A stretch of DNA of 64,000 nt, from assembly GCA_902651635.1 (NCBI GenBank), contig CACRSC010000037.1, positions 298,251-362,250 of the forward strand. The letters run 5' to 3'. Origin of the DNA: Mastigamoeba balamuthi (taxonomy: Eukaryota > Evosea > Mastigamoebida > Mastigamoebidae). Below the pieces are notes generated by a model. The model was given only the letters and a program-made list of their open reading frames with translations. It made no database searches and was not told where the DNA came from. The number at the start of each line of letters is the position of its first letter. The stretch's first letter is position 1. The translations under genes were made by a program, and so were the position numbers. Shown here in pieces: positions 40,322 to 52,144 of the stretch.

Positions 40322-42272
40322 CTCGAAGAGCAAATGAATGCTTGTGTAGTCGTCAAAGAAAGAGTATTCAGGAATAACGAGGATTTACTCTCCAAAATAA
40401 TTATATGCCAGATTTGGTTGGAAACAGAGTGCCAAGAGAGGTCCATTCACAACTTGCGAAGGGGAAAACCATCAGAAAATGTGATAAACAGTAGACAGTG
40501 AGGCTTGCACTGACTGACTTGGGGCGAAACTGGGAAATCAGATCATGCATAGTATTCAGCATTGCTCTGGGGCATCTCTGAGTTGTAGAATTCTACCTGA
40601 ATGCTGAGCTTCTTGGAAAGCTTGCACCTAATCATATCAAAAATGATGACGACATGGTATTTGCAACAGCCATGGCACCAGCAACACAACCCTACCAAGG
40701 GGTCATGGACAACATGAAGAACATGGCCAAAGGGCTGGATTTGTCCACAAGTGTGACCAGTCCCGTGAGGGATCTCTCACTCCTGGGCATTGGTGAGAGG
40801 GTGTGTGGATGAGGGTGGGGGTTGATGCTCGTCCTTAATTAGAGGTCGGTGAAAAAACGATTCAAATTGGGTCTCGGGGCGAAGAGGGCCGTTTTCCGTC
40901 CTAAAGCGGACATTTCAAACACACTTCCGTGGCGTGTTGATTAATTGGTCAAAGGGGTCAAAAGGGGATGCGGTGAGTCACAGAAGAGAATTTTATGTGT
41001 TTTTCAAAGGGTGAAGGGTGATAAGATATGAAACCCACCACTGCAGCAAGTGAAATCAATTTCTGAGGATGAGAGAAGGGGTAGAAGCAAAGGGCGAACT
41101 CAAGCTCACACATAGATGGAAGACAGTCTCGGAGTGGATGTGACTGTTAAAGTAGTGCTGGTGCTGCTCTGCAAGGGGTAATGAGGACATAACTGGTTAA
41201 CTGACTTCTGCTTTATTGTAGGCCAAAGGCCCTGACAGGTACATCATTCTTGTTGTTGGGAAGCAAGAAGATGCAATGAACCGTGGGGTCTAGCATGCTG
41301 ATGCCTCTGAAGAAGTAGATGTCCTTGTGTGGGGCATAAAAAAACGAGCTCTTCAAACACAGGATGGGCATAGTGGCTGGAAACAGCTGGGAACAATGCG
41401 TGAATGAGGTACTTCCAAGAAGAAGTGGAGGTAGATGACTTTATAAGTCAGCTGCAAAAGCAGGGGACATCCAGGGGGGAATCTTGTTCCAATTCTGGCT
41501 GGTGTCTGATGTCAGAGGGCTTTATTCATGTGGTTCCCTCACATTTCTACCCAAATATTATCGGAAGGTGCCATTCATTTCACCTTCTGTACAAGAAGAT
41601 CAGTCACACTATGGGATGCAGGTGGATAAACTACTTGAGCCAGAGGCCATGCATGCGGCCCCTTTCATCACAGTGCTTCATTTCCAAGTCAACAAAGGAA
41701 AAAGACAGTTATGACTCTGATTCTACTTTACAGAACCTCTGTTCAAGTAAAGGCTGTATGTCTTCTTACATTCTAGAAATACACTGTCCCAGCAGTGAAT
41801 TGGTGTAATGATGCTGCAACCTGCTTGTTCATAACCGAGGTATTACAACAGGAGTATATTAAGGACTGATAGGGATGTGTCACACCGTGTCCAAGGACCA
41901 CACCATGCAACATCATGCAAACGGTGGTGATCCTGCTTAACACACTGTGCTGAACCTGATAGCACATGATGAGCAGCTCATCTGCAACAAAATACTCATC
42001 CGTACACTGACCACAGAAAGACCAAGTGCTTCTGAGAAATAATGATAAGAGATTTCTTGAAATGATCATTTAGAGATATCTCTTGATACACAGACCAGAG
42101 TAATCAGGGAACTTGATTACATACAGATAGTTCAGACTCCACCACTCATCGCGCATGATAATATTTAGAAGATGAATAAGTGATTCCTGATGTTGCACAC
42201 TTACAAACTGGATTCAAAAAGATTGCAAAAAGCATGTTGTATTGTAATTGAAACTTCACCCTCTTCAGGAGA
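40322..42272. other. CpG-poor block with decayed exon-like segments
   Basis: Two plus-strand segments keep coding character. About 40620-40790 reads HIKNDDDMVFATAMAPATQP and ends at a good GTGAGA donor. About 41220-41400 follows a TTGTAG acceptor and reads KGPDRYIILVVGKQEDAMNR, then in-frame stops. A further relic lies at 41404-41800. No family is recognised. GC and CpG are low and stops interrupt the frames, so this looks like an old decayed gene rather than an active one. The rest of the block (41800-42272) shows nothing identifiable. Confidence 0.45.
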
Positions 42273-45200
42273 TTAAGGGATTTCTGTGAGAGCCACAGGG
42301 CTTGGTGCTATCTTGCTGAGTGTTGGAGTCATTGATCCGAACCCGTTGCTCATGTCTTGTGGCATGAAAGACGCCATAATTTCGTCATCAGAAACATCAT
42401 GAATATCGACAGTCAGGGATACTTCTGACAGTGGGATGTTTGGAGTAAGTGGAGAGCTGGCACTTAGATCTGACGGCATCTCGAATGCCCCAGCAGCCTG
42501 ATGGCACAGTAAGTAATTAATTGACCGAAATTGAACTCACAGCAAAGGTCTGGGGCCAGTTTCGGAGTATCTGAAACACAGAGGGCCTTCTCTCGGGCTG
42601 CTTCTGCCAGCAACGGCGAAGCAGAACAGCGACTTCCTTGGGTGTTGTTGGCGGAATCTCAGGCTGATCTGCCTGCTTCTGTGGGATCGATTCATCAACT
42701 GCCACATCTCTCTGGACCTCTTGAGCTTGCCCAGAGGCTGTGTGCTGTGCTGATATGGACGAGGACTTGTTTGAGTCAGTCATTGCAGAGTATAGTTCTG
42801 CCGGCAAGAGCAGTTCCCAGAGAATAATACCGAAGGCTACAAGAAACAATTTTGAGTGAAGTCGAAAAAAAGAGGTCTTACCGAATACATCCGTGGCAGT
42901 CGTAGCCGGCTTGCCCTCGATTATCTCAGGTGCGAGCCAGGTGGCATGCCTCTTGTTGGTGCTACTTGAGTGCTTCCCCTTGGAGCACCAGAAGTCACAG
43001 ATCTTTGTCACCATGCTGCCGTCGATCTGTACGCTCTGAGCTTGGGATGCTATTAAGGAGGTGACGAACCATGAGAGAATCACTCGACAGGTTTCCGTGG
43101 ACTACGGGTGGCTTGGAAGAATGAAGGTAGGCTATCCCCTTTATCGTGTCCTGCCAGCAACGAATCAGACAAATTTTGGAGGTGCACAGGGACACTCACA
43201 AACGCAATTGCGACTTGATTATAGTAGTTCATGTTCTGCTTGTTCTTCTTCAGGTAATCATGCAGCGACCCAGATGCCATGTACTCTATAGAGGTCATCA
43301 GAGACAGACTGTTTAAATGCGAGAGGTTCGAACCGCTGACAATGAGAAGATCCACCTTGGACTCGCTGTACCCGAGCGTCATCAGCAGATTGGGGTGGTG
43401 CAGGTTTTGTGTCAAGGCCATCTCGCCCTTGATGATGTCGAGGTCCTCACGCGAGATGGACGTCTTTTCGATGACTTTGATGGCCACAGGTGTCCCGTGC
43501 CAGTCTCCGTTGTGCACTGTTCCGAACTGGCCCTTGCCGATGCGCTCCCCGATCTCCAGCTCGCTTCTCTTGATCTTCTTCAGCGAAGGCCTTCCCATGC
43601 GTTTTGCGGCAATTATGATAATGAGCAGAGAGCACACGACCGCGAATCCAGGTATCGTGGTGGACAGGATCACTGTGAGTTCCGTGTCGTCGCCCTCAGA
43701 AGATACTCGAGGGTCAAACTCTAGTCCACAACGCCGGACCTCGTTGATGGCGAAAGGAACATAGGTAAAGCTGCCCATCGACAGCTTCGTGAGGTAGACT
43801 GTGTCCATTCCCTGGTTGCACAGCCTCTCGCCGCTGCTCTGGTCGTTGAATGGCCCCACTGTGACCTTGTTGTCTATTTTGAAGTACTTTGTGGCGTAGA
43901 TGGCGTCGAGCAGGCTGTCCGCCGTGACCTTCTTCGGCGCGCTCTCGCTCATGCTGCCAATCACCGCGGAGAGGAACTTGCCGAGGAAGAACCCCTCGAA
44001 CTGCTGCTGCATCTGGTTGTCGGACGACACCCAGCTCTCGAACTCCTGGCGCAGAGGGCTGTTGGACGGCAGCATCGAGAGTGGCATGGTCAGCGACGCC
44101 CTGTAGAGGTGCGCCCAGCTGCTGTTGCTGCTGATGGACCGCAACGTGTCCAGCATGTCGTAGGCATCGATGACCGAGGAGAGCACAACGGGGCTCGAAG
44201 TCCCGATGGCCTGAACGAGCTGCCAGGCGTCATCGGGGGACGCCACGATGATGAACGAGCTGCCCGCCGCCGCTGCGCTTGCGGCGTCCGAGACGGCCTG
44301 GTCGATGTCGCTGTAGGGCATGTATGCGAGCCGGACGTTCTGGGTGGTCAGGTTGCCCAGAAGCTGCCAAGGTCATCAGCGACAAAGTCGGAATGCGAGG
44401 GCGCGCACGTTGCGATCCTCGCAGAGTTGGAGGCCCTGCCAGTATTCTCTCCCAACCTTCCCGTGCGTCGCGGTGTTCCACGCTACCGTGATGAGATGCG
44501 CCATCTCCTTCTGGATGAGGAACGACGCGGCGGTCCGGGCCTCCTGGTAGTACGAGGCGAAGAGGTTGACGATCCCTCTGCGCGCCGTGTGAGAGGCTGC
44601 GAGGCGCCGAAGCTGCTGAGCAGCGCGCACCTGTTGAAGGGGCTCCTCAGGGACAGAAGGCCCGAGCGCGGCGCAATCAACGGGAGGAACTCCCCCTTGC
44701 GGATCAGCTCCAGGGCGGTGGCCATCTCACTCTCGTTGAAGCCAATGACCGCCACAGCCTGGCCACGCACCCCGGGTCGTCAGACGCACAGCGGGCGATA
44801 CGCCCTGAGACACGCACATCTCTGCTCTTTAGGTCCTTGATGCCCCCGGCGACTTCCTGGCCCAGAGTGGCTGTCATGGCCATCAGCCTCTCGCTGGCGC
44901 TGTTGTGGTCGCTGATGGCCGCCGAGAGGCCAATCTGGATGAGGCTGTCCTCTGTGGTGTCGTAGTATTGGTCGTACCCCACGACGGCCCTCGGCGACGT
45001 GGTGTTCCAGCCGGCCACCGAGCAGCCACTGAACTTGTACGACCACTGCTTGAAGGCGTCCAGCAGGCTCCCGTCGCTCGTGTTCATCACCGTGGCGAAG
45101 ACCTGGTGCGCTCCCTGGTTGCACCAGTCGTCCTCTGTCTGCGTAGCACCATCGCTGCCCACGCCATCGCCGTAGGGCCCCAGCGTCCAGCTGCTGCACA

Positions 45201-46489
45201 GCTTGAACGTGCGGATGTCGCGGAAGACGGTGTCGAGGAAGTTGGCCCGCGTCAGCGGCCATCCGTACAGCTCCAGTGCCCGCGACGCCGCCGTCGCGAC
45301 GAGGCGCCCCGCGATGAACCCCTCGAGCGCCACGTGCGTCAGGTTCGTCCCCGGCCTGTACTTCCTCATCGCGCTCTGGAACTCGCTGTGTGCGTGTGCT
45401 CTGTGAGGCTGTCCTGGCGTGTGCTTGTGTGTGTCTCTGCGCTCTCAGCACGCACGTTACGATGCGGTACTTGGAGTCCCTCTGGGCGGGTATGGGCACC
45501 GCCTGAGTGAAGTAGATCGGCGACGTCTCCCAGAGCGTGTCCCAGACAGACTGGGGCGCGGCGGCGTGGAGCTCCGCGGCCGTGACGATGGAGACGGACA
45601 TCACCACCACCGCGGGCTTGTGCTGGCTGACTATCTCGGTGAGCAGCGCGCCTGACAGGCCCGGCCCCGCCAGCAGCACGAGCGCCCGCGGAGCCCTCCG
45701 GGCGTAGAGTTGCCGCACGGCCTCGGCGGCCGCGGATCTGAGGTCGCCAGGGGCCGACACGATGGAGTGCACGTACGACGAGAGCAGCGTGGTGTTGAGG
45801 GACTTGAGCGAGATGTTGAGGAAGTTGACGGCGTCGTGGGCGAAGGGCGTGTCCTCGTAGAAGACGGCCGTGGAGCTGAGCATCTCCCACTCGCTCGAGA
45901 GCAGCGACACCATGGCGCTGAGCTCGTCGCGCAGCCCCGGCCGCGCGAGGACCACGCCTGCCCGCCTGCCCCCCGACGCCGAGCTCGTGTTCTGGAGGGC
46001 CGCCGACTGCGTGCGCAGGAGCAGGCTGCCCGAGAGCGCCCCGACGAAGGGCACAGGCGCCTCGCCCGCCCGCACAGAGGCCGCCATCGCGACGAGCGCG
46101 GCCTCGCTGGCGGCCGACCCGACGGTGCCGGCGATGGCGAACGCGGGGCCCATGCCGCCGGCGCCCTCGCAGAGCAGCTGCTCGACGTTGAGCTTCTGGC
46201 GGGCCGCGTCGTAGGCGTCGTCGAGCGACGCCAGAGCGAACTTGATCGGCGAGGTCTCGTTGGCGAGGGCGAGGGCGGCCTCCATGCCGGCACGCATGTC
46301 GAGGCCCGTCCGCGCGTGGAGGCCTGAGAAGGCTGCCGACTGCCCGACGACCATCACCACCTGCTCCGCGTCGCTCTCGTTGCCGGGGCTCAGGTCGTGA
46401 GGCACGTCGACGCAACGCACAGCCGCCGCATGCACCGAGGCGGCGAGGCAGCAAAGCAGCAGCTGGGCAAGCGATGGTGAGCCCGGCAT
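42273..46489 (-). CDS. Receptor-type TKL pseudokinase with two periplasmic-binding-protein domains
   Basis: A probable surface receptor. The start at 46489 gives a signal peptide (PSLAQLLLCCLAASVHAAAV). Two ANF-receptor/Peripla_BP-like domains follow: the first with VVMVVGQSAAFSG and the second with AVAVIGFNESEMATALELI, SPFNRGIVNLFASYYQEA. A helix (IPGFAVVCSLLIIIIAA) leads into a TKL-like kinase domain. ATP-binding parts are kept (IGKGQFGTV, VAIKVIEK). The catalytic loop reads VVHGNLSSDSLM instead of HRDLKxxN, and the DFG motif reads CDFWCS. The activation segment ends WLAPE, and the last lobe reads CWQKQPERRPSVFQILRNW. It therefore lacks the catalytic base and is predicted to be inactive. 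Ligand-binding domains plus an HGNL kinase-like domain recall receptor guanylyl cyclases, but no cyclase domain follows. Donors are mostly GTGCGY. A 34-base intron is proposed near 43060. Confidence 0.85.
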
Positions 46490-48364
46490 TGATGATGTGC
46501 TGTGTTTGGTTGTGTTTTTGAGTGTGTCAGCCAATATGGGTCTACAAGCAGGAGCACACATTCTTCTGCGCAGCAGGCGGATAGTGTACATGCTACCCGT
46601 TTCTGCAAAGGACCCACTTGACGATTTCGCTACATTTCGCTGCTTCTGGGTTATGGCGTGTGGAGCCGTGGTAATCATTCTGCACACCCCGGAAAAGTGA
46701 CCGACGACGACTTGTTCCACTTTGGGTAACATAACCTCCAAGGTATAGGGTGTGAAGCCCGGGCTGCGCATCGTCGGACGGCAATCCGCCCATAAGGGCA
46801 CATGAAAGCTTGTGCCAGACGTGGTTCCAAGAGAAGGTACTAGATGCCTCGCTCGTATATGTGCAGAATGACCCCGGAGAAGTGGAACATCGCTCTTAAA
46901 GAGGACGAACGGAATGCAGAATTTTGGGGATTTTCGGGTTCAAGACACGGACCGTGGCCAATAGAGTCGCCTTAGCGAGAACTCCCATGGGCATTCCTCT
47001 TCGACCCTTCGCGAAGTCCCTCTAATTTCATCAGTGTAGTTTTTCCAGACCTAACGGTACATAGCAAGGGTTTCCACAGCAATTCGCCTCAGAGGCCGTG
47101 CACAGTTTTATCCAAGGGAACAGATCACCTGGCCCGTTTAATACTTCCTGTACACATTGCACCTCTGCCCCCCATGCCTTCTGCCACTTTCCCTTTCCTC
47201 CCTGCACTTCAACTATGCACAGAAGTATTTTCATATTGCAATTCGGGGATATCTCGGCAGAAACAACAGATTGCCCGAAGGGGTCGTCGAGACATGCCCA
47301 GAGCAATTAGAATGGTGTACATATTGTGCAACATCGCGGATATCATGCCAGATGAACCACAAATGTGGGCAATAAACCAAGCAGGAAAAAAGAATGATGC
47401 CACTGCACTTCAGTACACTGTAGCATATGAAGCATGAGATAAAGACAGAAGATCAGAACAACAAGTCCAAACACAAATACGATGGGTGAGCATCATGCAA
47501 GACTAGCTGGAGGGATGAGCCACGTCACACGAAGCACAAAAGAAGCATACCCAGGGACCAACCGAAATCACCCTTCAATTTACCATATACACGTCTCCCA
47601 CCCCCTTAAAATCAGAGACACCCATGCAACACCCCTTTATTCGCGGTTATGGAGCCATCTGTGAAGGAAATGAATTACAAACTCAAACCACAGAACAGCA
47701 AAATATCCCAGTTATTGTGGCACGAAAACTTGCAGGTACTCAAACAGCCCTGACTGTAAATGTATGACCCTAGATACTGTATTTCCTATCCCACCTGAAC
47801 AAGCACCCTTCATCAGAGTCATCAAGAAACACCGCAGGCCCAATGTAGGCACCTATACTATCAGCAGCACGTTCAATAGGTATGCACTAAGAGTATGAAC
47901 AAAAAAACAGGACGACATCCTGAGATGCACTCGGATGCACCTCCTCACAACATAAACCCCCCCTCACACACCACCCACTATACACTCCCCCTCCCAAAGA
48001 TACACCCTGACCTCGAAAGGGGCCTATTCCTAACTGGTAGTGAAAGAAGTACCAACATTGATCATTGACTAGATAGGTGCCAAATTGTCTGCACATTTGC
48101 AGTGATCCCAAATTGCTACTAGAATAAATGTGAAAAGTGTATCAATGAATAAGATGTAAATACATTGATTTAGCTGAATCAATTGAAAAAATCAAATATT
48201 CCTTTAGTCAATGAGAAGTGAGATATCCATAAATATCTAACACAAGTAATTTACTGTTATTCCAGTTTTTGATTCACCCCTCACAGCAGTAGTTGTTCAT
48301 AAAGAAGTTAACAGGAAGCAACAATTGTTGATTTCTGACATTCTTGTTGAGAAGAGACATGCGT
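46490..48364. other. CpG-poor gene desert
   Basis: About 1.9 kb with low CpG and falling GC. Only short frames occur on both strands and none is supported. The TKL promoter should lie in the first few hundred bases (the AATATGGG/TTGGCT area near 46530), but I see no clear box. From about 47400 the sequence is AT-rich with nothing identifiable. Confidence 0.45.
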
Positions 48365-51041
48365 CTAATTATGAGACTTGAGCCAGTTACGGGCATCGGG
48401 AGCAGTTCCATAGATTGCATCCATCGCAGCAGTCTTTCCCAGCATTGTCTCAACTGCTCTGAAACATTTAGTGCCCCTGAGCCTTGTCACCATTGGAGTA
48501 ATGGAAAAATCAAGGTACAGGTGTGCATAATGATTATCATCACAGAAGACTGGAAAGTTGTAGATATGAGAATGAGCAATGCCATCCCAGCAGAATAGAT
48601 CATTGAATGAGATCATCTCAACACGTGACTCCAGATCAGGTCTCTTCTGAAGAACTTCCTTTACCCAGCCGATCTCCGGATTATCAATAACTTCAGACAT
48701 CTTGCGGTCGCATTTGGAAGCATCATTGCATGTCTTGAGACAGGTGGAAGGAAAGTCATCGACATTAAACCCTGATTGCCAAGGTTTGCCGAAATGAGGA
48801 TTATCCACTACAACTATGGTACAGTTGGCGCTGGAAATGTATAGCTCAGCCCACTCTTTGAAGTGTTCATGAAAATTGGTCATGGGGTTTCGATACTGTT
48901 GTCTGGAGTTATTGGGTATCTAAGTGAGCATACGTACCCTGTACGAGAGCAAAATTGCTCGCAATGCATAGCCATCAGAGAACCACCACTCCGGAGTAAC
49001 CCATCTACCTTTGCCATCACTTGCTGGGTAGAAAGAGGTGTTGAGAGACTCAGCATAATGTACTGCCATGGGCCACATGTGTTGTATATGTGAATCTCCA
49101 TTTGTCATAAACAAGACTCGGGGATCTCTCTTGCGATATCGTAGAATGATGGGGAAAAGGTCAGTCTTGGGAAAAATTGGGTGGCCATTAACAAAGTCCA
49201 CGCCCAGAGCATTTCTCCTCAGTACAAGAGGATCATATGAATTGTTGAAATGCCAGGGCCACGTCTCTGAAAAACTACTAACACTATTAGAGAATACTGG
49301 GAAGAAAAGGAAGCAAACCTTGATGTGTTTTTCGGAATAAAAGGAGAAGGCCCAGGTGGAAGGGGCTGAACGTGAGGTTCCCTCGAAGCCATGTGACTCA
49401 GAGTTGCAGAAAAAGCCAATCCAAAGCCAACAACAACCACAGTCAGCAACCTCGACCACTTCGACTTTTGGACAGGCTTCTGCTCATTGCAGTGTCAGTC
49501 AGGGAAATGAAAGTAGGCAAACCTCTATGACTAAGTAGCCAAATGAAGATGACATTGCCGTTAGTAGAAGCTCAACAAACCACAGATTCTTGCGAGTATT
49601 TGTGAAGGGGACATAGAACATACAGATAACATTGATGGGCCAGTGATAAAGATAGATTGAATAGGACATATTTCCAATGGACTCCACGATTGGGACCCTG
49701 TATTCGAACTTGCACGCAATCAGAATGGCTGTTGCAATACAGACGGGCAATGTCAACAGGTTGGGATATCCCTCTCTATTTGCGGCACTTGTCAGACAGA
49801 AAGATGGTAATGTCGGAGAAAATAGTATGCTCACCCTGGAGTGAAGATGCTGGCAATAACTATGATCCCTAGGCACACAATGTAAGCGGAAATCCAGGGC
49901 TTTGTCTTCCTGGGTGCTATGTGGCTCTGGATCAGGCGATCATAATGTGATACAAGAGCACCCAATCCAAATTCCCAGTAGCGACTGGCAACAAAATAGA
50001 AACGCCACTTTACCGGCTGAGCGAAAATGGTGGCAAACGACAGCAACGACGTCACAATTAACAAGGGCCCAACAACCTTGGAAAAACGAGCTGGAGACCT
50101 AATGGCCAGATAAAGAAGTAGTAGTAAGGCTGGCACAAGGACATAGAGCTGCTCCTCAACAGCGAGTGACCAGTAGTGCAGAACAATGCTGGGGTGTGGG
50201 TCCGCAAAGTACCTGCACGTTCCACAATGGAGACAGATGTTAGTAACCCTGCTGCCGGAGGCACAAGCAATCTCTCCTTCTGGTTATTTAGCATCTAGGG
50301 TGAGAAGGACTCACCCCTGCTTCATCGTGAGATACCGGAAGTTTGCAATCTGCAGCGATGCCCAGAAGATGTCGCGGAACCTCTTGCCACAGCCCTCCGT
50401 GTCGCACATCGCCGAGTGCCACAGGAACGCAACCAGCACCGTCAGCATGACGATGCTGGGCGGCTGCAGCCTCTTGGCGCGGCGGCACACAAAGTCGAGC
50501 AGCGAGAACTTGCCTTGCTCCAGGCTCTTGATCTGTTTGTATGGTTACTTACATAAGGTGTTGGTGTTGGTGAGCACATAAACGTGAGATTGCTGTCTCT
50601 GCTGCAGTGTCTCATAAACGTGAGACTGCTTGTGCACAAATGGTGCAATTTTCTTCTACCGCCTTGCCAGCCGGGAGCACGTGTGCGGTGACGCACCACA
50701 GACCCGAAGACCAGAAAACCGCTAATGACGAAGAAGACGTCGACGCCGACGAACCCGCCGCGGGCCCAGCGGAAGCCCGCGTGGAACAGCACCACCGCAG
50801 CCACCGCGACGGCCCGCAGCGCCTGGATGTCCGCCCGCCTCTGCCGCTGCTGCTCCCCCGCGCTGCCCGCGTCTGCCGGGGCCTCGCCGTCGTCGAGGTC
50901 GTCGCGCTGCCGTGGCTGCCTCTGCTGCCTCTGCTGCTGCTGGTCGTCTGGCGGCTGCGTGGCCACCAGGGGGCCGCTGTCCTCGTTGCGGCACGCCACG
51001 TGGAGCTCGACGTCGTGGGCGGGCTCTTGCGGGTCGAGCAT
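48365..51041 (-). CDS. Acyltransferase-3 / SGNH O-acyltransferase (OafA-like)
   Basis: A multipass membrane enzyme predicted to acetylate cell-surface or secreted glycans. The start at 51041 gives a Gln-rich cytosolic N-terminus. The AT3 domain begins ADIQALRAVAVAAVVLFHAG, with the conserved His, then GVDVFFVISGFLV, HYWSLAVEEQLYVLVPALLL and SYSIYLYHWPINVI. A C-terminal SGNH domain has NGDSHIQHMWP (block I, catalytic-type Ser) and DDNHYAHLYLD (block V, Asp/His). It ends near NWLKSHN (stop 48365-48367). About seven exons. The 5' exons (above 50300) are CpG-rich, while the 3' exons are AT-richer and CpG-poor, although the frame stays open. This AT3-SGNH fusion is common in bacteria and patchy in eukaryotes, so an old transfer is possible. 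Introns show it is fully resident. Confidence 0.85.
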
Positions 51042-51327
51042 GTGTGTGCGGGTTTCGACAAATGCGCAATGCTCGTTGGTTAAGGACAGAATTGCACGTC
51101 GGGTTCCGGTCAGAATCTGTTTGATCTCTCAGCCGACCGGAGGGGTGTTACGTATTTCCAGCCATTTTCTCAGTTCCGCAGAGGAGATACCGTACGTCGG
51201 CGGGAGAAGAGCGAGAGGGCTGCCAGCCGTGCTACACGTTCAGCTACCGGGCTTGGTTTGTTGGCAGACCCGCACCGCACAACCGGCCAGCAAAACACGA
51301 ATGGGAAGGGGACTGCCGCGGTGTGTT

Positions 51328-52034
51328 TCACGGGTGGTTGGCCTGCCGCTCAGCTGCTCCGGATGGCATTCCCCTGGCGACCGTCTCGACGAACCTGGCG
51401 GCCATGACAGCGACGTCGGTGCCGTCCTCGTCGCGGATGACGTGGCCGCTGTCCGCCAGAGCTGCGATGGCCCTGTCCACGTACAGGCCCGCGGCATCCC
51501 TGGCCTCCTGCGAGCCCCTCATCCTCTCCACCGCGCCCCTCTTGACGGCCTCGAGGACCTGCGACCACGTCGCAATAAAGAAACCCGTCCATCCAACGTC
51601 ATAAACGATAGAAAACGAGAAAAACCCGGAGGGGGAAAAGGGGACGGCTTCAAGGACCTGCGGCCACGTCACAGGAAAGAAAACCGTACGTCCCGACGTC
51701 ATAAAACGATAGAAAACCGTTCGGAAAGGAAAACCCAGAGGGGGGAAGTGGGCACCTGGGCCATCGGGGTGGGGACGCCGAGGAGCTGCAGGAGGGAGCG
51801 GCACCAGCCGGCGTAGACGACGAAGGGGGCGCTGTCGTGGTCGGCGAGGGCCTCGGCGAGCTTGGCGACGTGGAACTGGCAGTCGCGGGCGCACTTGGCC
51901 CGCGCGGCCTGCGCGTCGCCGAACGACGCAAGCACCCCGGGGAACGCCCGCTCGCACTCGCCCACGACGCCCTCGGCCAGCTCCAGGTACCGCTGCCGCA
52001 GCTCCTGCGCGGCCTCGGTCTCCGCACCGGCCAT
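51328..52034 (-). CDS. Small helical protein with bacterial-type similarity
   Basis: About 170 residues in two (perhaps three) exons, from 52034 (MAGAETEAAQELRQRYLELA) to the stop at 51328-51330. The central stretch CARDCQFHVAKLAEALADHD, then APFVVYAGWCRSLLQLLGVP, resembles a bacterial all-helical family that I remember with the pattern DxxYHLxxLAEAL...FxxYxxW. I cannot name it with certainty. The second exon reads VLEAVKRGAVERMRGSQEAR. No membrane segment is seen, so it is likely cytosolic. The intron holds a tandem duplication that creates two acceptor sites. It is divergent from NXF1 across 110 bases. Confidence 0.65.
51540..51760 (-). repeat. Tandem duplication within an intron, duplicating the 3' splice site
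   Basis: Two diverged copies of a roughly 100-base unit lie head to tail. On the minus strand each contains TTTTCTATCGTTT, ATGACGT, and ends ACGTGG(C/T)CGCAG|GTCCT. The upstream copy offers an acceptor followed by GTCCTTGAAGCC and a new GT, so a 12-base microexon (VLEA) or an alternative acceptor is possible. Confidence 0.75.
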
Positions 52035-52071
52035 CCCGAGAACAACTGAGCAGCGAGCTTTGTTCTGTTGG

Positions 52072-52080
52072 GATATTTTC
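52072..52080. promoter_or_regulatory. GATATTTTC box in the divergent spacer of the helical-protein gene and NXF1
   Basis: GATATTTTC, followed by GATACGAGAATCTC, lies in the 110-base spacer. It could serve both genes. Confidence 0.4.
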
Positions 52081-52144
52081 CCCGAGGGGTAGAGAAAGAT
52101 ACGAGAATCTCTGTGTCGGAATCTGCGAAATCAATTCAATCCAA

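Noticed and set aside
42995-43195. Active TKL kinase
   Set aside because: The catalytic loop HGNLSSDS lacks the HRD aspartate and DFG is DFW. I call it a pseudokinase instead.
48365-51041. Bacterial contamination for the acyltransferase gene
   Set aside because: The frame is interrupted by several spliceosomal introns and lies between clear eukaryotic genes.
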